Below, in pieces: positions 1 to 9,329 of a DNA stretch of 64,000 nt. The notes beneath the pieces were generated by a model that worked only from the letters and a program-made list of their open reading frames with translations, did not search any database and was not told where the DNA came from. The first letter of the stretch is position 1, and every line of letters begins with the position of its first letter. The position numbers were made by a program, and so were the translations under genes. This stretch comes from Bosea sp. 685 (lineage in GTDB: Bacteria > Pseudomonadota > Alphaproteobacteria > Rhizobiales > Beijerinckiaceae): contig NZ_CP134779.1 in NCBI RefSeq assembly GCF_031884435.1, positions 3,038,001 through 3,102,000 on the forward strand. The letters are read 5' to 3'.

Positions 1-437
1 AACATGATGTTGTTGTGGAGCTTTTCGCGGCGCAGATCGAGGAAGCGGTACTTCAGCCGGGTATCCTCGGGATATTCGAGATCGCCGAAGACCGGCAACG
101 GCAATTCGCCGGAAGCGCCGAGAACCTCGATGCCTGTCGCGAAGACCTCGACGGCGCCGGTTGCAAGATTGGCGTTCTCGGTGCCCGTGAAGCGCGCCTT
201 GACCTTGCCGTCGATGCGGACGACCCATTCCGAGCGCACCGCAGCAGCGTCGGCGAAGGCCGGCGAATCCGGATCGATGACCACCTGGGTCATGCCGTAA
301 TGGTCACGCAGATCGATGAACAGCACGCCGCCATGGTCGCGGATGCGGTGGCACCAGCCGGAGAGGCGGACCTGAGCTCCGATGTCGCTCTCGCGAAGGG
401 CGCCGCAGGTGTGGGAACGGTAACGATGCAAGGTCAC
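1..437 (-). CDS. aspS: Aspartyl-tRNA synthetase, N-terminal part (cut by window edge)
   Basis: Class II aspartyl-tRNA synthetase, which charges tRNA-Asp (possibly also tRNA-Asn, since gatCAB is present in this window). The visible 145 or so residues are the N-terminal OB-fold anticodon-binding domain: [12 protein letters not shown], then [14 protein letters not shown] and [14 protein letters not shown], ending in the family motif KYRFLDLR just before the edge. No ATG fits. A GTG at 437 follows a weak GAAGAG site by 9 bases, and an in-frame TTG at 431 would give the usual MHRYR start. The catalytic domain is off the left end. It is divergent from rnd. Identity is secure; the exact start is not. 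Confidence 0.93.
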   Translation of the reverse strand, partial: MTLHRYRSHTCGALRESDIGAQVRLSGWCHRIRDHGGVLFIDLRDHYGMTQVVIDPDSPAFADAAAVRSEWVVRIDGKVKARFTGTENANLATGAVEVFATGIEVLGASGELPLPVFGDLEYPEDTRLKYRFLDLRREKLHNNIM

Positions 438-572
438 GGTACTGGTCTCTTCGGAGGTCAAGGCCGTCCGCCACAGGCGCGCGCACGGTTTCGGGGGTAA
501 GCACACGCCGCGACGCGGATTGTCAAGAACGCCCGCGACATGGCGATACTCTGTCTGCTATGAGCCGACCTC

Positions 573-1712
573 ATGAGCCTCATCACAACCACCCAGGATC
601 TGGCCGACGCCTGCGCGCGCCTGGCTACGCATCCCTTCGTCACGGTCGACACCGAGTTCCTGCGGGAGACGACCTATTACCCCAAGCTCTGCCTGGTCCA
701 GCTCGCCTCGCCAGACGAGGCCGTGCTGGTCGACCCACTCGCGCCCGGCATCGATCTCGCGCCCTTCCTGGCGCTGATGACTGACGAGGCCGTGGTCAAG
801 GTCTTCCATGCGGCGCGGCAGGATCTCGAGATCGTCTGGATCATCGGCAAGCTGATCCCCAAGCCGCTCTTCGACACGCAGGTCGCCGCCATGGTCTGCG
901 GCTATGGCGACTCGGTCGGCTACGAGCAGCTCGCCAATGACCTCGCCAAGGCGCGGATCGACAAATCCTCGCGCTTCACCGACTGGTCGCGCCGCCCGCT
1001 CAGCGACGCGCAACTGGTCTATGCGGAATCCGACGTCACCCATCTGCGCGACATCTATCTCGCGCTCGACGCCGACATCAAAGCCAGCGGCCGCGAGAGT
1101 TGGGTCGCCGAGGAAATGGCGGTGCTGAATTCGCCCGGCACTTACGAGGTCAAGCCGGAGAACGCCTGGCAGCGCCTGAAGGGCCGAATCCGCAAACCCA
1201 AGGAGCTGGCGCTGCTGATGGAGCTCGCCGCCTGGCGCGAGCGCGAGGCGCAGAGCCGCGACGTGCCGCGCCAGCGCGTGCTCAAGGACGATGCGCTGAT
1301 GGACATCGTGCAGCGCGCGCCCGTCTCGGTCGAGGCGCTGGCGGAGCTGCGCTCGGTGCCCAACGGCTTCGAGCGCTCGCGCGCCGGTGGCGAGGTGCTG
1401 GCGGCGGTCGCGCGCGGACTTGCGCTCGATCCCAAGACCTTGCCCCGGCTGGAGCGGGAGCGTGGCCGCGCCACGAACGGCGCCGTGCTCGATCTGCTCA
1501 AGGTACTGCTCAAGGCGGTCGCGGATGCCGAGCGCGTGGCGCCGAAGATCATCGCCTCCTCCGACGATCTGGAAGCCATCTCCTTCGACGATGAGGCCGA
1601 CGTGCCGGCGCTGAAGGGCTGGCGGCGCGAGGTCTTCGGCGAGAAGGCAATCGCGCTCAAGAACGGCAATCTGGGCCTCAGGATCGTGCGCGGCCGGGTT
1701 TCCGTCGCTTAG
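573..1712 (+). CDS. rnd: Ribonuclease D
   Basis: 3'-5' exoribonuclease of the DEDDy family that trims tRNA precursors and other stable RNAs in the cytoplasm. The 379-residue protein shows ExoI DTEF at 26-29, Exo[10 protein letters not shown] at about 79-86 and ExoIII YAESDV with Tyr150 and Asp154, so all four acidic residues and the catalytic tyrosine are present. An HRDC domain follows at roughly 205-285. Length matches bacterial RNase D. It is divergent from aspS and convergent with ppx, from which it is separated by a long palindromic repeat. This gene neighbourhood is common in Rhizobiales. Confidence 0.95.
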   Translation: MSLITTTQDLADACARLATHPFVTVDTEFLRETTYYPKLCLVQLASPDEAVLVDPLAPGIDLAPFLALMTDEAVVKVFHAARQDLEIVWIIGKLIPKPLFDTQVAAMVCGYGDSVGYEQLANDLAKARIDKSSRFTDWSRRPLSDAQLVYAESDVTHLRDIYLALDADIKASGRESWVAEEMAVLNSPGTYEVKPENAWQRLKGRIRKPKELALLMELAAWREREAQSRDVPRQRVLKDDALMDIVQRAPVSVEALAELRSVPNGFERSRAGGEVLAAVARGLALDPKTLPRLERERGRATNGAVLDLLKVLLKAVADAERVAPKIIASSDDLEAISFDDEADVPALKGWRREVFGEKAIALKNGNLGLRIVRGRVSVA

Positions 1713-1728
1713 TGACCCATTTACTCCA

Positions 1729-1842
1729 GCCCTCATCCTGAGGAGCCGCGAAGCGGCGTCTCGAAGGATGCTCCAGATGGTTCGGGAGCCTCCTGGAGCA
1801 TCCTTCGAAACGCGGGCTACGCCCGCTCCTCAGGATGAGGGC
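1729..1842. repeat. Long imperfect palindromic intergenic repeat (family G)
   Basis: Outer arms GCCCTCATCCTGAGGAGC (1729-1746) and its exact reverse complement (1825-1842). Nested arms around TCGAAGGATGCTCCAG and CTGGAGCATCCTTCGA lie inside. It fills the gap between the convergent genes rnd and ppx. The structure could fold as a long hairpin in RNA from either strand. Similar 'CCTCATCCTGAGGAGC' elements are common between genes in Bradyrhizobium-like alphaproteobacteria. Confidence 0.85.
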
Positions 1843-1900
1843 TCGGAAGGGTGTCCAAACAGCCTCTTGGATCCCTGTGATCCGAACCTGGAACACCGCG

Positions 1901-3418
1901 TCAGCCGAGGCTGATCTCGTATTCGCGGCCGAGCAGCTTGGCGAGTTGCTTCAATCGGCCCGTCACGCGCTCGCTCGACAAGGCATGGAGTTCGCCGGAG
2001 AGGCGCAGGACGAGCCGGCTGTCGATACAGGCCAGCGTCGCGCGCGGCAGGATGCCAGGCATCCCGGCCGAGAGCAGATAGGCGACGCGGAAGGCGCTGG
2101 CGAGAAGCTGCGAGCGCTCCAGCAGGCGCGGCGTCAGCAACTGCCTCAAGCCGGCGGCAGCGGGAGAATCGCTCTTTGCGCCGGCATAGCGATGGAAAAC
2201 CGTCAGGGCCAGGAAAGCACGGCCCGGGTGATCGACGCCGCTGAAAGCAGCATGCGCGATCACGTTGAGGCTCTGCTCGCCGCGATAATCGGGATGGGCG
2301 CGCCAGCCGATATCGGAGAGCAGGCAGGCCGCGTCCTGCAGGCGGCCGCCGGCAGGGTCGTTCGGCAAGCCCGCGCTGGCAACGAGGCGCCGCACCCACT
2401 CGATCAGATCGGCGGCATGGCGCGGTTCGCGGGCGCGCAGCTGGTTGTAGTCCTGGGCGCCGCGCAGCAGCGGATCGACCCGGCGCTCATCCTCCGGGAG
2501 CATGTCGTATAGCAGGCCCTCGCGCACACCGCTCGCCGAGATCACCACCGCGCGCGGACGGCCGCGCTTGATCAGCAGGTCGAGCACCAGCGCGCCATAG
2601 GCCAGGAGCGGCCGGCGCGCGGAGGAGACAGCGTCGATCGCTTCCAGGACAGAAGCGTCGGCGCGCTCGACCAGCCGGGCGAAATCGGCAACGTCCCGGG
2701 CCGGCACGGTGTAGCCATGCATGACACTGAGCGGGTAGCCGGACTGGCGCTGATGCAGGGTCGCGAGCGCCCGCCAGGTACCACCGACGGCGAAAAAGTC
2801 CTTGCCGCGCATCGCTGCCAATTGCGGGTGATGGTCGAGCTGTTCGCGAACGATCTTCTCGGCCAGCTTGATCTGGCCCTTCGCCTGGTCCATCAGCGCG
2901 AGGCCACCAATCGGCAGGCTGATGCCCGGTCCGACGCGATCGCCGTCGACCCCGACAAGCTCCAGCGAGCCGCCACCGAGATCGCCGGCGACGCCATGCG
3001 GCTCGGAAAAGCCGGAAATCACGCCAAGCCCCGAGAGATAGGCCTCGCGACTGCCGGAGATCAGTTCGATCGGCTGGCCGATCGCCTGCTCCGCCCTGGC
3101 GAGGAAGGCCGGACCATTGGCGGCTTCGCGCGCGGCGGCGGTCGCGATGACGCGGATCTCGCCGACCTGCATCGCCTCACAGAGAACGCGGAAGCGCAGC
3201 AGCGCCTCGAGCGCGCGATCCATCGCGTCCGTGGCGAGCCGGCCGGTGGTGGCGACCTGCCGGCCGAGCCCCGCCATCTCCTTCTCGTTGAAGACCTGGG
3301 CGGGCGAGCGCGCCAGCATCTCATAGACGACGAGGCGGACCGAATTCGAACCGATGTCGATGATGGCGATCGTCTCGCCAAGGCTCAACCGCCCCGCAAC
3401 GAAGCCCATGCCGGTCAT
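1901..3418 (-). CDS. ppx: Exopolyphosphatase / pppGpp phosphohydrolase (Ppx/GppA)
   Basis: Hydrolyses terminal phosphate from polyphosphate (or pppGpp) and so opposes the adjacent polyphosphate kinase. The protein has the actin-like ATPase fold: phosphate-1 motif DIGSNSVRLVV at about 21-31 and phosphate-2 motif DLGGGSLEL at about 146-154. The remaining part is a C-terminal helical HD-like region. With the chosen ATG at 3418 it has 505 residues, and the start lies one base after the ppk stop codon, suggesting translational coupling. An in-frame start at 3484 would overlap ppk by 65 bases and is less likely. Ppx and GppA cannot be separated from sequence alone. Confidence 0.9.
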   Translation of the reverse strand: MTGMGFVAGRLSLGETIAIIDIGSNSVRLVVYEMLARSPAQVFNEKEMAGLGRQVATTGRLATDAMDRALEALLRFRVLCEAMQVGEIRVIATAAAREAANGPAFLARAEQAIGQPIELISGSREAYLSGLGVISGFSEPHGVAGDLGGGSLELVGVDGDRVGPGISLPIGGLALMDQAKGQIKLAEKIVREQLDHHPQLAAMRGKDFFAVGGTWRALATLHQRQSGYPLSVMHGYTVPARDVADFARLVERADASVLEAIDAVSSARRPLLAYGALVLDLLIKRGRPRAVVISASGVREGLLYDMLPEDERRVDPLLRGAQDYNQLRAREPRHAADLIEWVRRLVASAGLPNDPAGGRLQDAACLLSDIGWRAHPDYRGEQSLNVIAHAAFSGVDHPGRAFLALTVFHRYAGAKSDSPAAAGLRQLLTPRLLERSQLLASAFRVAYLLSAGMPGILPRATLACIDSRLVLRLSGELHALSSERVTGRLKQLAKLLGREYEISLG

Positions 3419-3419
3419 C

Positions 3420-5660
3420 TCAGCTTTTCTTGGCCGCCCGCTTGGGGAGGCTTCTGGGGCTGGAGTTGGAGAGGGATTTTCCACGTCCGGACAGGCTCGG
3501 ATTCGTCATGAAATATTTATGGGCGTTGAACGACTCGTCGCCCGGGGCCGGGACAATGCGTTGCGAACCGCCATCGGGCAAGATCGTCCAGCTCTGTTCA
3601 TTGTCGAGGAAATTGGCCTGCATGATCTGCTCGAGCAGTTGCTGGTGGACCGTCGCGTTCAGAATCGGGGTCAGCGCCTCGACGCGACGGTCGAGATTGC
3701 GCGGCATCAGATCGGCCGAGGAGATGTAGAGCTTGGCCTTGGCCGAAGGCAGGCCGTGGCCTGCCCCGAAAGCGTAGATCCGGGTGTGCTCCAGGAAGCG
3801 GCCGACGATCGACTTGACGCGGATGTTCTCGGAGAGGCCGGGAATGCCGGGCCTCAGGCAGCAGATGCCGCGTACGACGAAGTCGATCTCGACCCCCGCC
3901 TGGCTGGCATCGTAGAGCGCGTCGATGATCTCGGGATCGACCAGCGAATTGCACTTACCCCAGATCGCGCCCTTGCGGCCGGCCTTCACATGCGCGACCT
4001 CCTCGGCGATGTCGGAGAGCAGGCGCTGCTTCAGCCCCACCGGCGACACCGACATCTTCTCCAGCTCGGCCGGCTCGGCATAGCCGGTGATGAAGTTGAA
4101 GATGCGCGCGACATCCTGCGACATCACCGGGTCGGCGGTGAAGAAGGATACGTCGGTGTAGATGCGCGCCGTGATCGGGTGGTAGTTGCCGGTCGCGATA
4201 TGGCAATAGGTCACGAGCTGGCCGGCCTCGCGGCGCACCACCATCGACAGCTTGGCGTGGGTCTTGAGCTCGATGAAGCCGTAAACGACCTGGACGCCGG
4301 CGCGCTCCAGATCCTTGGCCCAACGGATATTGGCCTCCTCATCGAAGCGCGCCTTGAGCTCGACCAGGGCGGTCACCGACTTGCCGGCCTCCGCCGCTTC
4401 GGCCAGAGCATGCACGATCGGCGAGTTCGACGAGGTGCGATAGAGCGTCTGCTTGATCGCGACGACGCTGGGATCGCGTGCCGCCTGCTGCAGGAACTGA
4501 ACGACGACGTCGAAGCTCTCATAGGGGTGGTGGACGATCAGGTCCTTCTGGCGGATCGCGGCGAAGCAGTCGCCGGCATGCTCGCGGATGCGCTCGGGGA
4601 AGCGGGCATTGTAGGGCTTGAACTTGAGGTCGGGGCGGTCGACGCCGACGAGCTGCGAGAGCTCGTTGAGGCCGATCATGCCGGCGACATCGACGATCTC
4701 GTCGGCGTCGACCTTGAGCTCGCGCACGATCAGCTTGCGCAGATGCGCCGGCATGCCGGTCGAGACCTCGAGCCGGATGACGACGCCGCGCCGACGCAGC
4801 TTCAGCATCGTCTCGAAGACGCGCACCAGATCCTCGGCCTCTTCCTCGATGTCGAGATCGGTGTCGCGGATGACGCGGAACGAGCCGGTGCCCTTGACGT
4901 CATAGCCCGGGAAGAGCTTGCCGATGAAGAGCGAGACCGCGTCCTCCAGCGTGATGAAGCGATGCAGGCCTTCGCGCCCCAGATCCGGCAATTCGATGAA
5001 GCGGTCCATCTTGATCGGCACGCGGATCAGCGCGTCGAGCTGGCGCCCGTCGCTGATCCTCTCCAGCGCCAGCGCCAGCGTGAAGCCGAGATTGGGGATG
5101 AAGGGGAACGGATGCGCCGGGTCGATCGCCAGCGGCGTCAGCACCGGGAAGATGTAGTGGAGGAAGTAATCCTCCAGCCAGACCCGCTCCTGCTTGCCGA
5201 CTTCGCTTGGGCCAAGCAGGTGAATCTTGTTCTCGTGCAGGTCGCGCTTCAACTCGATCCAGCGCGCCTGCTGGTCGTCCGTCAGAGCCGAGACCGCCTT
5301 GCCCAGTTCGGCAAGCTGCTCGGCCGGCGTCAGTCCGTCCTGGCTCTTCGTGACCACGCCGGCCTTGAGCTGTTCGCGCAGGCCCGAGACGCGGACCATG
5401 AAAAATTCATCGAGATTGGCGGCTGAGATCGAGAGGAAGCGCAGCTGCTCCAGCAGGGGGTGATTGCGGTTCGAGGCCTCTTCCATGACGCGGCGGTTGA
5501 ACTGCAGCCAGGACAGCTCGCGGTTTATGAAGCGGGCGGGCAATTGCCGCAGCGGGGTATCGGCGCCGTAGGCGTCAATGGCGGGGATGTCGAGATCCAT
5601 GATTTCTGCCGTTTGCGCGTTCATCTGCTTCGCTTTTGCCCCTGCCGCCGCGTGTCGCAT
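3420..5660 (-). CDS. ppk: Polyphosphate kinase 1
   Basis: Makes inorganic polyphosphate from ATP. The protein of about 746 residues has all PPK1 parts: N-terminal helical domain with [15 protein letters not shown], the head domain, then two phospholipase-D-like C-terminal domains. The autophosphorylated histidine region reads [15 protein letters not shown] (His near 468), and the second catalytic histidine lies in [23 protein letters not shown] is also typical. Starts at 5660 (ATG), 5624 or 5600 are all possible; conservation begins only near [14 protein letters not shown]. It is followed directly by ppx, forming a ppk-ppx operon. Confidence 0.95.
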   Translation of the reverse strand: MRHAAAGAKAKQMNAQTAEIMDLDIPAIDAYGADTPLRQLPARFINRELSWLQFNRRVMEEASNRNHPLLEQLRFLSISAANLDEFFMVRVSGLREQLKAGVVTKSQDGLTPAEQLAELGKAVSALTDDQQARWIELKRDLHENKIHLLGPSEVGKQERVWLEDYFLHYIFPVLTPLAIDPAHPFPFIPNLGFTLALALERISDGRQLDALIRVPIKMDRFIELPDLGREGLHRFITLEDAVSLFIGKLFPGYDVKGTGSFRVIRDTDLDIEEEAEDLVRVFETMLKLRRRGVVIRLEVSTGMPAHLRKLIVRELKVDADEIVDVAGMIGLNELSQLVGVDRPDLKFKPYNARFPERIREHAGDCFAAIRQKDLIVHHPYESFDVVVQFLQQAARDPSVVAIKQTLYRTSSNSPIVHALAEAAEAGKSVTALVELKARFDEEANIRWAKDLERAGVQVVYGFIELKTHAKLSMVVRREAGQLVTYCHIATGNYHPITARIYTDVSFFTADPVMSQDVARIFNFITGYAEPAELEKMSVSPVGLKQRLLSDIAEEVAHVKAGRKGAIWGKCNSLVDPEIIDALYDASQAGVEIDFVVRGICCLRPGIPGLSENIRVKSIVGRFLEHTRIYAFGAGHGLPSAKAKLYISSADLMPRNLDRRVEALTPILNATVHQQLLEQIMQANFLDNEQSWTILPDGGSQRIVPAPGDESFNAHKYFMTNPSLSGRGKSLSNSSPRSLPKRAAKKS

Positions 5661-5780
5661 CAATTTCGCCGCGTCAGTTCCGCCGCTTCGATCCCGTCCG
5701 CTCTTGAAGCCATCCTAGCGTGACGCTTCGATGACATTCGATCCCGGCCTTCATGTCCATCGCACCTGCCGGATCACAGT

Positions 5781-6452
5781 TCAGGACGCGGCCCGCTCCT
5801 TGACCAGCCCGTCCACGAACAGATCCAGCACTTTGGCCATGGTTCCGTCGATGTCCGCATCGGCGACCTGCCAACTCGGGAAATGGCCATCGACCAGCAT
5901 GCGCGCGAGACCATACACCAACGCACGCGCCGCGATCTGGATCAGGTGCCGGTCGTTGCAACGCAGAAGCCCGCGTTGCGCCGCCTCCAGCAACAGGGCT
6001 TCGATCTGAGCCTGGATTTCGGCGTTCTCGCGGCCCAGCGACGGCGATCCGTCGAAATCGATCGAGCGCCGTGACGAGATGATTTCGAAATGGGTCGGAT
6101 TGCGTCTGGCCCAATCGAGATAAGCCCGCCCGATAGCGCGTATGCGCAGCATCGGATCATCATCCACCTCCTGCGCCAGTGCCAGCGCGATTTCGGCCCT
6201 GAAGCGCCGCATCGCCTCCTCGGCCACCGCCGTCATCAGTGTCATCTTGTCCGGGAAGTGGCGGAACGGAGCTGCTGGTGAGACCCCGGCCAATCGCGCC
6301 GCCGCCCGGACACTCACCGCCGAGAGCCCCCCCTCCTCAGCCAGCTTGAGCGCCTGCTCGACGAGCTCCTCGCGCAAATTGCCGTGATGATAGGCCGAAC
6401 CGCCCTCACCCGCCTCGCGGTCTCCGGTTCGAGTCGGTTTCACGGTGCTCAT
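5781..6452 (-). CDS. TetR/AcrR family transcriptional regulator
   Basis: Dimeric repressor with an N-terminal helix-turn-helix at about residues 22-70 (YHHGNLREELVEQALKLA, then GLSAVSVRAAARLAGVSPAA and FRHFPDKMTLM). The C-terminal ligand domain resembles the group with a WHG-type fold (RAIGRAYLDWARRNPTHFEI). It has 223 residues, normal for the family. It is divergent from a ferric-reductase-like membrane protein, and a clear dyad operator lies between them at 6550-6568. It therefore probably controls itself and that neighbour. The ligand is unknown. Confidence 0.88.
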   Translation of the reverse strand: MSTVKPTRTGDREAGEGGSAYHHGNLREELVEQALKLAEEGGLSAVSVRAAARLAGVSPAAPFRHFPDKMTLMTAVAEEAMRRFRAEIALALAQEVDDDPMLRIRAIGRAYLDWARRNPTHFEIISSRRSIDFDGSPSLGRENAEIQAQIEALLLEAAQRGLLRCNDRHLIQIAARALVYGLARMLVDGHFPSWQVADADIDGTMAKVLDLFVDGLVKERAAS

Positions 6453-6480
6453 GGGTGGAAGCTAGTGCACGTTCCGGCAC

Positions 6481-6513
6481 AGGAGGAAACCCGCCAGCGA
6501 AGGAGGAAACCCG
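6481..6513. repeat. 13-bp direct repeat pair with 20-bp period
   Basis: AGGAGGAAACCCG occurs exactly at 6481-6493 and again at 6501-6513, two helical turns apart, in the TetR/ferric-reductase intergenic region. It may be a tandem binding site on one DNA face or a short duplication. No function can be assigned. Confidence 0.7.
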
Positions 6514-6549
6514 TTCCGAAACTAGGAGAAGCGCCTTCGCATCACGATC

Positions 6550-6568
6550 ATGTAATCATCGATTACAT
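6550..6568. promoter_or_regulatory. Probable TetR operator
   Basis: Perfect inverted repeat with 8-bp arms ATGTAATC and GATTACAT around a 3-base centre (ATC). It lies about 100 bp upstream of the TetR start and 23 bp before the membrane-protein start at 6591. Size and symmetry fit a TetR-family operator. Binding by the neighbouring regulator is inferred from position. Confidence 0.65.
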
Positions 6569-6590
6569 TTGTTGCCTAGAGCGAGCGCTG

Positions 6591-7292
6591 ATGCAATCGT
6601 CGCTCGATAGCGGCGCACGCCCCTCACGAAACGGCATCGACATGACAACCGCGCGGAACGAGCCGAAGCCATCATATCCGGCAGGCCTGCTGGAAGGCTG
6701 GTCACTGCTTGGGCTGCTCGCATCAGGGCTCGTTTTGGGCGTGCTTGCCGCGTTTGCAACCTCGTCCAGCGGAAGCGACGGCATCCGGCTGGTCATCCGC
6801 ATCACGGCGCGGACATCTCTGGTATTGTTCTGCCTCGCTTTCACGGCCTCGGCTCTGTTCCAGGCCTGTCCCGGCATCTGGACGCGCTGGCAAAGGCGGA
6901 ACCGGCGCTATCTCGGACTGTCCTTCGCCCTGTCCCATGGCCTGCACGGACTTGCCATCATCGCCTTGGCCAGCACGGCCCCGGCCCTGTTCAAGCAGCT
7001 CAGCAACACCGGTACACTCATCTCAGGCGGCCTCGCCTATCTTTTCATCCTCGCCATGGCCGCAACATCGTTCGACAAAACCGCGGCCATGGTCGGCCCG
7101 CAAGCCTGGCGCTGGCTCCATCTGTGCGGGGCTTATTACATCTGGCTCAGCTTCATGGTAACCTTCGGCAAGCGCGCGGTCATGGACCCGTTCTACTGGC
7201 CTTTCATCACGGTTCTGATCGCGGCCCTGGCTCTCCGGCTTTGCTTGCGCAGGAAGCCGCTGAACGCCGCGACGGCGACGGCTGGATCATAA
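6591..7292 (+). CDS. Ferric-reductase-like transmembrane domain protein
   Basis: Integral membrane protein with about six hydrophobic helices, resembling the haem-b-binding transmembrane domain of ferric reductases and of MsrQ/YedZ. Histidines in SHGLHG and WRWLHLCGAYYIW are placed as expected for bis-histidine haem ligation. No flavin- or NAD-binding domain follows, so it is probably a quinol- or partner-driven membrane haem protein rather than a full reductase. The frame is open further upstream, but starts before 6452 would run into the divergent TetR gene. ATG 6591 (233 residues) and ATG 6642 (216 residues) are both plausible, and neither has a clear ribosome site. Confidence 0.72.
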   Translation: MQSSLDSGARPSRNGIDMTTARNEPKPSYPAGLLEGWSLLGLLASGLVLGVLAAFATSSSGSDGIRLVIRITARTSLVLFCLAFTASALFQACPGIWTRWQRRNRRYLGLSFALSHGLHGLAIIALASTAPALFKQLSNTGTLISGGLAYLFILAMAATSFDKTAAMVGPQAWRWLHLCGAYYIWLSFMVTFGKRAVMDPFYWPFITVLIAALALRLCLRRKPLNAATATAGS

Positions 7293-7294
7293 TA

Positions 7295-7328
7295 CCGCAC
7301 TTGCGCGAGATGCCGCACTTGCGCGAGC
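7295..7328. repeat. 15-bp tandem repeat pair
   Basis: CCGCACTTGCGCGAG is present at 7295-7309 and 7313-7327 (18-bp period), between the ferric-reductase-like gene and the desaturase. It is probably a small local duplication with no clear role. Confidence 0.6.
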
Positions 7329-7395
7329 CTTGCCGGTCCTGTTCTTGTCGCGCAGCGCCACCCATATAGCTTGCCATTCAGATCAGAGAAACGAC

Positions 7396-8631
7396 TTGTC
7401 CCAGATCGAGACCCCTCACGACGATGGCGACATCGTCTATCCCGCCGCCATCCCCTTCGTGCTGGCGCATCTCGCCTGCCTGGGCGCGATCTGGAGCGGC
7501 GTGACCTGGACTTCGGTCTGGCTGGCGATCGGCCTGTACTGGCTGCGGATGTTTGCGGTCACGGGCGGCTATCACCGCTATTTCTCGCACCGAACCTACA
7601 AGACCAGCCGTTTCGGGCAGTTCCTGCTGGCGCTGCTGGCGCAGTCGACGGCGCAGAAGAGCGTGCTCTGGTGGGCCTCCAAGCACAGGCATCACCACCG
7701 CTACGCCGACACCGAGCATGACGTGCACTCGCCGGTGCTGACCTCCTTCGTCTATTCGCATCTCGGCTGGATCTTCGCCCGCGGCCATGACCGCTTCGAT
7801 CCCTCGACGATCACGGATCTGACGAAGTTCCCGGAATTGCGCCTGCTGCATCGTTTCGAGATCGCGCCCGCCGTCGTGCTCGCCTTGATCTGCTTTGCGA
7901 TCGATGGCTGGGCCGGGCTGTTCGTCGGCTTCTTCTGGTCGACGGTCTGCGTCTTCCACGCCACCTTCTGCATCAACTCCCTGGCGCATGTGCATGGCGA
8001 CAAGGACTATGTCACCGGCGACGAGAGCCGCAACAATTGGTGGCTGGCGGTCATCACCATGGGCGAAGGCTGGCACAACAACCATCACGCCTATCAATAC
8101 AGCGTGCGCCAGGGCTTTCGCTGGTGGCAGTGGGATCCGACCTATTACATTATCCTCGGACTCTCGAAGCTCAAGCTGGTCTGGGAACTGAGGGAGCCGC
8201 CGCAAGCGGTCGTCGAGCGCTCCCAGGCGCTACCGCCGCGTGTGATCGAGCGCTCGGCCGAGCGGCTCGCCGCCTCCGTGCCGTTGGAACGCGCCATCGC
8301 AGCCTTCTGGGAGGCCTATGCCGCGACGCCGAGCCTGTCAGATCTGCATCTGCCGACCATGACGCTGGCCGATCTGCGCTCGGCGCTGGCCGATCTGCAG
8401 CATCGCGCCGGAGATCGCCTGGTCGAAATGCAGCAGCAGGCGCATGAGGCGCTGGCGCAACTGCATCTGCCGGTCCTGCCGACGCGCGAGGAGCTGGCGG
8501 AGAAAGCGGCCGCCATGTTCGTCAAGACGCCCTCGCTCGATGCCATCGCGGCGCGCGCCCATGATCTGCTGACCGAGGCGATGCATGCCCGGCTGGTCTC
8601 GCAGCCATCGGCGGCCCCGCCGCGCGCCTGA
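7396..8631 (+). CDS. Fatty acid desaturase (acyl-CoA / acyl-lipid delta-9 type)
   Basis: Membrane-bound di-iron desaturase that puts a cis double bond into acyl chains. The three histidine boxes are intact: HRYFSH (about 60-65), HRHHH (97-101) and HNNHH (227-231), with hydrophobic helices between them. The start is taken as TTG 7396, preceded by AGAGAA at 5 bases; an in-frame start at 7330 would add 22 poorly conserved residues. After the catalytic core, about 130 residues form an alpha-helical, His/Gln/Ala-rich extension from roughly residue 275 to 411 that is not needed for the family fold. Its stop abuts the stop of the convergent hdaA. Confidence 0.9.
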   Translation: MSQIETPHDDGDIVYPAAIPFVLAHLACLGAIWSGVTWTSVWLAIGLYWLRMFAVTGGYHRYFSHRTYKTSRFGQFLLALLAQSTAQKSVLWWASKHRHHHRYADTEHDVHSPVLTSFVYSHLGWIFARGHDRFDPSTITDLTKFPELRLLHRFEIAPAVVLALICFAIDGWAGLFVGFFWSTVCVFHATFCINSLAHVHGDKDYVTGDESRNNWWLAVITMGEGWHNNHHAYQYSVRQGFRWWQWDPTYYIILGLSKLKLVWELREPPQAVVERSQALPPRVIERSAERLAASVPLERAIAAFWEAYAATPSLSDLHLPTMTLADLRSALADLQHRAGDRLVEMQQQAHEALAQLHLPVLPTREELAEKAAAMFVKTPSLDAIAARAHDLLTEAMHARLVSQPSAAPPRA

Positions 8632-9324
8632 TCACTCGGCCGGGAACAGCGCAGCCAGCGCCTCGGCCGCGAGCGCGCGGGTGACGCGCCGGCCGCGTTC
8701 GAGCGAAAGCCGGTCGAGTGCATCGACCAGCGCGCGCGCTGCCGCGAAGGAGCGCTCCATCCTGAGCGCCAGCATCTCGATGATGCCGGCGTCGATGATG
8801 AGCTGCCGGTCGATGAAGAGCTTGACCAGCACCGCCCGCAACAGCGCGTCGTCGGGCGGTGCGATCGTCGCCTGTGGCGCCAGCCTCAGGCGCGACAGCA
8901 GATCGGGCACGCGCAGGCCCCAGAGGTCGGGCGCGCTGCGCGCGGTCAGCAGCAGGAAGCCGCCCTTCGCCTTCATCGCATTCATCAGGTGGAACAGCGC
9001 CGGCTCGTCGTCGACGCCCTGGTCGCAATCCTCGACCACGAGCGCGCCGCCGGAGATTAGATGCGGGACGCCGTCCTGCGTGACCTCGGCGACCGAAACC
9101 GTCCAGGCATGGGCCATCTTCGCCCAGATCGCGGCGAGATGGGTCTTGCCGGCGCCCTCGGGCCCGACGAGCCGCAGCCAGGATTCAGGCCAGTTCGGCC
9201 AGGCCTCGACCAGGCCATAGGCGGCCTCGTTGGAAGGACCGATCAGGAAATCCTCGATCCCGTGGCGGCTGTCGACCGGCAAGTCGAGCGCAAGCTGGCG
9301 GGGGCGGCTCGGCAGATCGGACAT
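8632..9324 (-). CDS. hdaA: HdaA, DnaA-related regulator of replication initiation
   Basis: Homologue of Hda/HdaA, which with the DNA sliding clamp stimulates ATP hydrolysis by DnaA and limits re-initiation. The N-terminus carries a clamp-binding motif QLALDLP at about 10-16. The P-loop GPEGAGKTHL starts at 54, and Walker B-like LVVEDCDQ follows. The rest is AAA+ with no DNA-binding domain IV, and 230 residues is the family size. It follows the AI-2E permease gene by 5 bases, as in many Rhizobiales. Confidence 0.9.
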   Translation of the reverse strand: MSDLPSRPRQLALDLPVDSRHGIEDFLIGPSNEAAYGLVEAWPNWPESWLRLVGPEGAGKTHLAAIWAKMAHAWTVSVAEVTQDGVPHLISGGALVVEDCDQGVDDEPALFHLMNAMKAKGGFLLLTARSAPDLWGLRVPDLLSRLRLAPQATIAPPDDALLRAVLVKLFIDRQLIIDAGIIEMLALRMERSFAAARALVDALDRLSLERGRRVTRALAAEALAALFPAE

Positions 9325-9329
9325 GGAGA

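Noticed and set aside
3354..5426. 690-residue open frame on the plus strand opposite ppk and ppx
   Set aside because: It is the antisense shadow of two clearly recognised genes; the translation is Arg/Asp/His-rich low-complexity sequence with no domain, as expected in GC-rich DNA.
6384..6590. Upstream extension of the ferric-reductase-like protein from 6384
   Set aside because: It would overlap the divergent TetR coding sequence and run through the operator; the extension has no membrane or signal character.
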